From Nonomuraea muscovyensis (GTDB lineage Bacteria; Actinomycetota; Actinomycetes; Streptosporangiales; Streptosporangiaceae): a DNA stretch of 64,000 nt. This document shows positions 49,268 to 64,000 of the stretch, piece after piece. The first letter of the stretch is position 1. Every line of letters begins with the position of its first letter. Below the pieces are notes generated by a model, which saw only the letters and a list, made by a program, of their open reading frames with translations, was not told the origin of the DNA and made no database searches. The stretch is from assembly GCF_014207745.1 (NCBI RefSeq), contig NZ_JACHJB010000003.1:434001-498000 (forward strand). The letters are read 5' to 3'. Made by a program: the position numbers and the translations under genes.

Positions 49268-51313
49268 GTGACCATCAACGCGCATGCCAAGAGACTGGGG
49301 GCGCTGGGCGGGCTGCTCGCCGCCACCGCCGCGCTCTACCTCTGGGGTCTGGACGCCTCCGGCTGGGCCAACCCGTACTACTCGGCGGCCGTGCAGGCGG
49401 GCGGCCAGAGCTGGAAGGCGTTCTTCTTCGGCTCCTCGGACGCCGCCAACGCCATCACCGTCGACAAGACGCCCGCCTCCCTGTGGCCGATGGCGCTCAG
49501 CGTGCGGCTGTTCGGGCTGAGCCCGTGGAGCATCCTCGCGCCGCAGGCGCTCATGGGCGTCGCGACAGTGGCCGTGGTGTACGCGACGGTGCGCCGCCGC
49601 TTTCCCGCGTGGGCGGCGCTGCTGGCGGGAGCCGTCATGGCGGTGACTCCCGTGGCGGTGCTGATGTTCCGGTTCAACAATCCCGACGCGTCGCTGGTGC
49701 TGCTGCTGGCCCTGGCCGCCCACTGCGTGGTGCGGGCGCAGGAGCGGGCGTCCACCCGGTGGCTGGTGCTCGCCGGGGCGTGCGTCGGGCTCGGGTTCCT
49801 GGCCAAGATGATGCAGGCGTTCCTGGTGCTGCCGGGGTTCGCGCTGGTCTACCTGGTGACCGCGCCGGCCGGGCTGTGGCGGCGGGTGTGGCAGCTCGCG
49901 CTCGCCGGCGCGGCCGTGGTCGTGTCGGCCGGGTGGTGGGTGCTGGCCGTGGCGCTGGTGCCGGCCGCGGACCGGCCGTACATCGGCGGGTCGCAGACCA
50001 ACAGCGTGCTGGAGCTGGCGCTCGGCTACAACGGCATCGGCCGGCTGAACGGCGGCGACTACGGCGGCCTGGGCAACACCAACCAGCAGGCGGGCCCGCT
50101 GCGCCTGTTCGACACCCAGCTCGGCGGGCAGATCTCGTGGCTGCTGCCGGCCGCCCTGGCGCTGCTCGCCGCGGGACTGTGGCTGACGCGGCGGGCGCCG
50201 CGGACCGACCCGGCGCGGGCGCAGCTCGGCGTGTGGGGAGGCTGGCTGCTGGTCACCGGCCTGGTGTTCAGCCTCATGCAGGGGATCTTCCACGAGTACT
50301 ACACGGTGGCGCTGGCACCGGCGATCGCGGCGCTCGTGGGGGCCGGGGTGGCGCTCGCGTGGGAGCGGCGGGCGTGCGGGGTCCTGGCCGGGGTGAGCGC
50401 GGTGACGGCCGGGTGGGCGTACGTGCTGCTGGCGCGCAGCGCGGACTGGAACCCGTGGCTGGGGCCGGCGGTGCTGGTCTGCGGGCTGGTCGTCGCAGCG
50501 GGCCTGCTGGTGGCCGGCCGGTACGCGCCCTCCCGGCCGGGGCTGAGGACCTCGTCAGGGGTGGCGGCCGCGGCCGCGGCCGCGGTGGTGGTGTGCCTGG
50601 CGGGGCCGGTCGCGTACGCCGTGGAGACCGCGTCCTCCCCCCACACCGGGGCCATCCCCACGGCCGGTCCCTCGACGGGCGGGTTCGGAGGGGGCGGGTT
50701 CGGAGGGGGCGCGGTCCGTGCGGCGGGCGGTCGGCCACCGGCAGCGGCGCGGCAGGGCGGGCTTCCGGGAACGTTCCCGGGCGCGGGCGGTGACGGGACG
50801 ACGGACGGGACGGGACGCGCCTGGGGCGACGGCGGCGGGCCCGGCGCCGGTAGGGGCGGGCGGGCCGGCGGGTTGCTCGACGCCGCCACGCCCAGCGCCG
50901 AGCTGACCGCCCACCTGAGGCGCGACGCGGCCTCCTACACCTGGATCGCCGCGACCGTGGGCTCCAACAACGCGGCCGGCTACCAGCTCGCGACGGGCCT
51001 GCCGGTGATGGCGGTGGGCGGGTTCAATGGCACCGACCCGGCCCCGACACTGGCCGCGTTCCAGCGGTACGTGGCCGAGGGGAAGATCCACTACTTCGTC
51101 GGGACCGGCATGAACGGCCGGGGCCGGGCGGGCGGCTCAGCAGGCACGGGCATGGCGGCAGGCACGGGCGGCGCAGGAGGCGCGGGCGGCACAGGAGGCA
51201 CGGGCGGAAGCGACGCCGCGGCCCGGATCGCGGCCTGGGTGCAGGAGACGTTCCCGAGCACGAGCGTGGGCGGTGTGACGATCCACGACCTCACGTCGGG
51301 CCCGACCCCGTGA
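49268..51313 (+). CDS. Membrane glycosyltransferase, GT39/ArnT-like (YkcB type)
   Basis: A 681-residue GT-C protein using polyprenyl-phosphate sugars outside the membrane. Early loop 1 carries NPYYSAAVQAGGQSWKAFFFGSSD...VDKTPASLWPMALSVRLFG, with the catalytic acidic residue region. About 11-12 helices follow to residue 460. The tail has Gly-rich stretches (GGFGGGGFGGGA near 475, GGAGGAGGTGGTGG near 650) around a globular part with TYTWIAATVGSNNAAGYQLATGLPVMAVGGFNG. The acceptor is unknown. It is separately regulated (see the repeats upstream) and sits between rplL and rpoB. Confidence 0.82.
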   Translation: MTINAHAKRLGALGGLLAATAALYLWGLDASGWANPYYSAAVQAGGQSWKAFFFGSSDAANAITVDKTPASLWPMALSVRLFGLSPWSILAPQALMGVATVAVVYATVRRRFPAWAALLAGAVMAVTPVAVLMFRFNNPDASLVLLLALAAHCVVRAQERASTRWLVLAGACVGLGFLAKMMQAFLVLPGFALVYLVTAPAGLWRRVWQLALAGAAVVVSAGWWVLAVALVPAADRPYIGGSQTNSVLELALGYNGIGRLNGGDYGGLGNTNQQAGPLRLFDTQLGGQISWLLPAALALLAAGLWLTRRAPRTDPARAQLGVWGGWLLVTGLVFSLMQGIFHEYYTVALAPAIAALVGAGVALAWERRACGVLAGVSAVTAGWAYVLLARSADWNPWLGPAVLVCGLVVAAGLLVAGRYAPSRPGLRTSSGVAAAAAAAVVVCLAGPVAYAVETASSPHTGAIPTAGPSTGGFGGGGFGGGAVRAAGGRPPAAARQGGLPGTFPGAGGDGTTDGTGRAWGDGGGPGAGRGGRAGGLLDAATPSAELTAHLRRDAASYTWIAATVGSNNAAGYQLATGLPVMAVGGFNGTDPAPTLAAFQRYVAEGKIHYFVGTGMNGRGRAGGSAGTGMAAGTGGAGGAGGTGGTGGSDAAARIAAWVQETFPSTSVGGVTIHDLTSGPTP

Positions 51314-51729
51314 TCGAGCCTGACCTGATAGGGCCCGGCTGCCGGTCATGTCGTCCACGGGCCGTGTCGTCCACGGGTTGCGCGGGTGGCCGACCGGGGC
51401 GTCCCGGACCCGAGGGACCAGCTGATTCCACCCGGCCCCGCACGCCCCCGCACGGACGCGCGGCGACACGGGCGCAGCACGGGGACGAAGGCACGGGCAC
51501 GGGGGCACGGACACGGGGCACGGACACGGGGACAGGGGCACGGACACGGGAACGTGGGCACTGGGGACACGGGCCAGGATCCAGGGGCATGGAGACACGC
51601 GTGCGGGGAGCCGTCCCGGGAGCCGTCCGATCCATGCCGTCTCGTACCTCCTCGGCCGAATCCCCGCTGCGGCGGCGAGGCGCCGGGTTATGATCCGGCG
51701 AACCGGAGAGGGGAGCGAGGTGAGCGCGC
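51314..51729. repeat. Repeat-rich intergenic stretch
   Basis: There is no gene in these 416 bases. TGTCGTCCACGGG occurs twice (51349 and 51365). A small minisatellite has three exact copies of GGGGCACGGACAC (51502, 51515, 51535) in a degenerate GGCACGG/ACACGGG tract at about 51487-51575. A promoter for the next gene must lie near 51690-51725 but is not clear. Confidence 0.6.
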
Positions 51730-52257
51730 GTGGCGGGTCTCGCCGCACGGACGGCCCGCATCGGTGTCTCCCCACGGGCGGCCCGCGTCGTGATCGCGGT
51801 CCTGTCGGCGCTCCTGGTGGTGCTGGCGGGCGCCGCCTTCTGGCTGGGCGCGCAGGCGCGTGAGGCGCAGGCCGGGGCAGACGACCGGAGCGCGGCGCTC
51901 GACGCCGCCCGCGCGCACGCGGCCGGCCTCGTGGCGCTGCACCACAAGACGGTGGACGACGACGTCCGGCGGATCCTCGCCACGTCCACGGGCGCGGCGC
52001 GCAAGGAGTACGAAGCCGGCCTCGACCGGCTCAGGACCACGACCGTGGCGAACAAGGTCGTGCAGACCGGCGTGCTGCGCGCGGCGGGGCTGGTCTCCTT
52101 GTCGGGCGGCACGGCGACGGCCCTCGTCGTGGCCGACGTCGACATCCGGTGGGAGGGCTCGAAGACGCCGCCGCAGGATCGGCTCTACCGGTGGTCGATG
52201 GAGCTGACCAAGGTCGGCGGCACCTGGCTGGTGTCGAAGGCGGTGCAGGTGGTGTGA
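51730..52257 (+). CDS. Mce-associated-type membrane protein 1
   Basis: A 175-residue protein with one N-terminal TM helix (ARVVIAVLSALLVVLAGAAFWLG, about 18-40). The outer domain resembles the NTF2-like Mce-associated proteins (ALDAARAHAAGLVALHHKTVDDDVRRILATSTGAARKEYEAG and GTWLVSKAVQVV). These normally accompany Mce lipid importers, but no mce gene is here. The GTG start follows GGGAGCGAGG. It overlaps the next gene (GTGA). Confidence 0.75.
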   Translation: MAGLAARTARIGVSPRAARVVIAVLSALLVVLAGAAFWLGAQAREAQAGADDRSAALDAARAHAAGLVALHHKTVDDDVRRILATSTGAARKEYEAGLDRLRTTTVANKVVQTGVLRAAGLVSLSGGTATALVVADVDIRWEGSKTPPQDRLYRWSMELTKVGGTWLVSKAVQVV

Positions 52258-52751
52258 GGACCGTCCTGATCGCGGTGCTCGCGCTCGCCGTGCTCGCTCT
52301 GGGCGCGGTGGCCGGGGTGATGTGGTCGGACCTGCGGGAGGTGCGCGACGCCGAGACGGCGGGCACGGAGGCGATGGCGGCCGCGCGGTCGATCGCGCCG
52401 GCCCTGCTGTCGTACGACCACCGTACGGTCGAGCGGGATCTCGCCCGGGCCGCCGGGCACACCACCGGCCCGCTGTCCGGCCACTACAGCCGGCTCGCCA
52501 AGACCCTGGCGCCCAAGGCCAGGGCCCAGAAGACGATCCAGACCACGAGGGTGGTCGCGGCGGCCGTGGAGCGGGCCGAGCCCGACCGGGCCGAGATTCT
52601 GCTGTTCGTGAACGTGGGCACGGTCAAGGAGGTTCCCGGCAAGGCCGAGCCGCAGCGACAGATCATCCAGAACCGGGCCAGACTGCTCATGGTCCGCCAG
52701 GGCTCCCGGTGGCTGGTGGCCGACCTGTCGACGCTCATCGGCGCAGCGTGA
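52254..52751 (+). CDS. Mce-associated-type membrane protein 2
   Basis: A 165-residue paralogue of the preceding protein. One TM helix (VLIAVLALAVLALGAVAGVMW) is followed by an NTF2-like outer domain with SIAPALLSYDHRTVERDLARAAGHTTGPLSGHYSRL and the end SRWLVADLSTLIGAA. The GTG at 52254 overlaps the previous stop by four bases. The pair probably forms a membrane heterodimer (inference). Confidence 0.75.
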   Translation: MRTVLIAVLALAVLALGAVAGVMWSDLREVRDAETAGTEAMAAARSIAPALLSYDHRTVERDLARAAGHTTGPLSGHYSRLAKTLAPKARAQKTIQTTRVVAAAVERAEPDRAEILLFVNVGTVKEVPGKAEPQRQIIQNRARLLMVRQGSRWLVADLSTLIGAA

Positions 52752-53187
52752 TCGCCGGGCGCGGCGCATCGTTCAATTGTTACCAAAAAAGAGGTTTGGC
52801 GAGTCCGACGAGCCGGGTACCTCAGTCACGACCACACCGGTCGCCGGCATGGGTTCGGTCTTCGGTGTGACGGAGCGTTAACCGCCCCCGTTCGCGGGTA
52901 TCGTCTTGGGGCCTGGCGGTAGACGCCCGATCACACAGGGGAGAAAACCCAGCGTCCGGGCCTCTAGTCGGCGGAAAGTCCGGCTTGTGGGCTTGACGTT
53001 TCAGCTCTGACGGGCGATGCTGCGACCAACGTGGAGCATGCAGCGAAGGCGAAGTGGACAGGCGTGTGCCGTTCGGCTACACTGCCCCTTTGCGCTGCCC
53101 TTTGACGACCCGCTCCGCTTGCTCACGTTGCGAGGTTGTCTGGCGTGCGTGTAGTCAGTCCGCCGCGAGCCCTCGGAAGGACATCTG
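52752..53187 (+). other. rpoB upstream region
   Basis: There is no gene in these 436 bases. Besides the -35/-10 pair at 53055-53083 it holds a second weaker possibility: TTGACG near 52994, with GATGCT 17 bases on. The leader from the main promoter to the TTG start is about 95 bases. Confidence 0.5.
53055..53083 (+). promoter_or_regulatory. rpoB promoter
   Basis: TGGACA (53055-53060), 17 bases and TACACT (53078-53083): a good principal-sigma promoter. Confidence 0.65.
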
Positions 53188-56667
<3,480 letters not shown>

Positions 56668-56684
56668 GGGGGAGATCGCAAACA

Positions 56685-60560
<3,876 letters not shown>

Positions 60561-60579
60561 GCAAGGGACTCGTCCCACA

Positions 60580-60624
60580 CGTGACGCGCCCGGGAACCTC
60601 TTCGGAGGTCCCGGGCGCGTCACG
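60580..60624 (+). terminator. Terminator of rpoBC
   Basis: About 20 base pairs with one bulged A around a TTCG tetraloop, 19 bases past the stop and ending CACGTTT. Confidence 0.8.
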
Positions 60625-61231
60625 TTTCACCGCGCGAACGGGGGCCGCGAGTCTCCGGGCCGTCTGGGCCGTGCCTCCGTGGCGCCCGTACGGTTCCTCC
60701 GTCGCGGCCTTGGGCCCTCGGAGGGCCGGAGGGGACCCGCGGGGCGCGGAGTGCGTTTCGGGGGACGTGGCGGGCCTGTGGGCGCCGCGGGGGCCCCTCT
60801 GGTGGGGCGCGGGGCGGGGTGACGGTCAAGGGATCGGGGTTACCGCCGTGACGCTCTTCACGAGGAAGCGCGACGAAACGGCATGCGGGGCGGATATCAT
60901 GGACGCGGAGCTGTAGTCGGGCCTTGATGAGATGGCCTCTGCGACCCGGAGTGGCAAAGCTTGTCCGCTTTGCCGCGCCGCTTTGACGTGTCGCAGTGGC
61001 CTGGGTAGTCTTGAGCATCGTGCCCGTTACTATGCGGGCTCTCGACCGTGCGCTCGATTCGGGAGCGCGGGACGGCTTCCTGGCTCGAAGTCCTCGTGGA
61101 TGTGTCTGTGCGAACAGCGCGACACGCCCGAGCGCGGGGGCGCGGGAGGAAGCAAAATCAGCAGGTCATGACACCGGCAGCACCTGCGAATCGCACAACA
61201 TGACGTAACACCGGCCCAGGCACGAAACGGA
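60625..61231 (+). other. Intergenic region before rpsL
   Basis: There is no convincing gene in these 607 bases. Open frames here lack ribosome sites and normal codon use. The region contains the rpsL promoter at 60983-61011, which leaves a leader of about 210 bases. Confidence 0.6.
60983..61011 (+). promoter_or_regulatory. rpsL-rpsG-fusA promoter
   Basis: TTGACG (60983-60988), 17 bases and TAGTCT (61006-61011). Confidence 0.7.
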
Positions 61232-61612
61232 GTGGCAGTGCCCACTATTCAGCAGTTGGTCCGCAAGGGCCGGCAGGACAAGGTCTCCAAGACCAAGACT
61301 CCTGCCCTCAAGGGGAGTCCGCAGCGGCGCGGCGTGTGCCAGCGCGTCTACACCACTACCCCGAAGAAGCCCAACTCGGCACTGCGCAAGGTGGCCCGTG
61401 TCCGGCTCACCAACGGCATCGAGGTCACGGCCTACATCCCCGGTGTGGGCCACAACCTGCAGGAGCACTCCATCGTGCTCGTGCGTGGCGGTCGAGTGAA
61501 GGACCTGCCGGGTGTTCGCTACAAGATCATCCGCGGTTCGCTGGACACCCAGGGTGTCCGCAACCGCAAGCAGGCCCGTAGCCGCTACGGCGCGAAGAAG
61601 GAGAAGAGCTAA
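61232..61612 (+). CDS. rpsL: 30S ribosomal protein S12
   Basis: A 126-residue decoding-centre protein. The streptomycin-related lysines are wild type (TTTPKKPNSALRK and GGRVKDLPGVRYK). The GTG start follows ACGGAG. rpsG starts three bases after its stop. Confidence 0.98.
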   Translation: MAVPTIQQLVRKGRQDKVSKTKTPALKGSPQRRGVCQRVYTTTPKKPNSALRKVARVRLTNGIEVTAYIPGVGHNLQEHSIVLVRGGRVKDLPGVRYKIIRGSLDTQGVRNRKQARSRYGAKKEKS

Positions 61613-61614
61613 CA

Positions 61615-62085
61615 ATGCCTCGTAAGGGTTCTCCTGGCCGTCGTCAGCTCATGGCTGACCCGGTTTACAGCTCGCCGCTGGTGACCGCCCTGATCAACAA
61701 GGTGCTCCTGGACGGCAAGCGCTCCATCGCGCAGTCGATCGTCTACGGCGCCCTCGAAGGCTGCAGGGAGAAGACGGGCAACGACCCGGTCGTCACCCTC
61801 AAGCGTGCGCTCGACAACGTCAAGCCGACCCTCGAGGTCCGCAGCCGCCGTGTCGGTGGCGCGACCTACCAGGTGCCGGTCGAGGTGCGCGCCGCGCGCA
61901 GCACCACCCTGGCTCTGCGCTGGCTGGTGCAGTACTCCCGCGCCCGCCGCGAGAAGACCATGACCGAGCGCCTCATGAACGAGCTCCTGGACGCCAGCAA
62001 CGGCCTCGGGGCGAGTGTCAAGAAGCGCGAGGACACCCACAAGATGGCCGAGTCCAACAAGGCCTTCGCCCACTACCGCTGGTAA
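61615..62085 (+). CDS. rpsG: 30S ribosomal protein S7
   Basis: A 156-residue head protein binding 16S rRNA and the operon mRNA. It reads MPRKGSPGRRQLMADPVYSSPLVTALINK, ending HKMAESNKAFAHYRW as usual. Confidence 0.98.
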   Translation: MPRKGSPGRRQLMADPVYSSPLVTALINKVLLDGKRSIAQSIVYGALEGCREKTGNDPVVTLKRALDNVKPTLEVRSRRVGGATYQVPVEVRAARSTTLALRWLVQYSRARREKTMTERLMNELLDASNGLGASVKKREDTHKMAESNKAFAHYRW

Positions 62086-62124
62086 CCCCGGCGGGTTCGA
62101 CGAGACGACGAGGACGCGAGAGAA

Positions 62125-64000
<1,876 letters not shown>

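Noticed and set aside
51487..51575. CRISPR-like array
   Set aside because: The repeats are 13 bases, contiguous or nearly so, with no unique spacers and no cas genes.
60581..60916. A 111-aa ORF after rpoC
   Set aside because: It begins inside the rpoBC terminator hairpin, has no ribosome site and reads as low-complexity sequence.

Overview
The window comes from a high-GC actinomycete chromosome. Nearly all codons end in G or C, GTG and TTG starts are common, and there are several marker genes: an IdeR-type iron regulator, class F sortases, SigE-type ECF sigma factors, a SpoIIE/PP2C regulator and the actinobacterial order add - aspC - tRNA-Trp - secE - nusG - rplK - rplA. The overall look suggests Streptosporangiales (for example Nonomuraea or a relative), but this placement is inference. 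I see no insertion sequence, prophage, CRISPR array or rRNA.

Layout. 0.1-4.6 kb: a family 2 glycosyltransferase, then a three-gene ECF metal transporter (CbiM/NikM-type S component, T component, ATPase) behind a Nur-like operator. 4.6-8.4 kb: a potassium channel with an RCK domain, a STAS anti-anti-sigma factor, an SDR and enoyl-CoA hydratase pair, and a rhomboid protease. 8.5-14.2 kb: a small secreted protein, serC, a large two-TM sensor-like protein with an extracellular substrate-binding domain (broken by a one-base frameshift), and citrate synthase. 14.2-21.5 kb: pdxH, an MFS exporter, ideR, a PAS-GAF-SpoIIE-HATPase regulator, an alpha/beta hydrolase, a 53-aa membrane protein and an acyl-CoA dehydrogenase.

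21.6-26.1 kb is the most unusual accessory block. Two secreted proteins with C-terminal sorting-like tails each sit directly upstream of their own class F sortase: substrate-sortase-substrate-sortase. Both tails carry the same noncanonical motif TPK-[GA]-G-[VA]-DTG. 26.1-32.8 kb: a hypothetical protein, a thiolase, a very small basic Pro/Arg-rich ORF, the RNA 2'-phosphotransferase KptA, an Lrp regulator divergent from an APC-type amino-acid transporter, and a long acyl-CoA dehydrogenase. 32.8-36.1 kb: a sugar ABC importer (lipoprotein plus two permeases, no ATPase) behind a promoter with two DasR-type (dre) palindromes.

36.2-41.4 kb: a methyltransferase and two ECF sigma/membrane partner pairs on either side of adenosine deaminase. 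The second pair is followed by a lipoprotein that looks related to the partner's outer domain.

41.4-64 kb is the conserved transcription/translation block: aspC, tRNA-Trp, secE-nusG-rplK-rplA, rplJ-rplL, rpoB-rpoC, rpsL-rpsG-fusA (fusA runs off the end). It is interrupted by two accessory cassettes. One (ArsR, DinB-like, SRPBCC, LppX-like lipoprotein) lies between rplA and rplJ. The other (a GT39 membrane glycosyltransferase and two Mce-associated-type proteins) lies between rplL and rpoB. Good sigma-70-type promoters are readable before rplJ, rpoB and rpsL.
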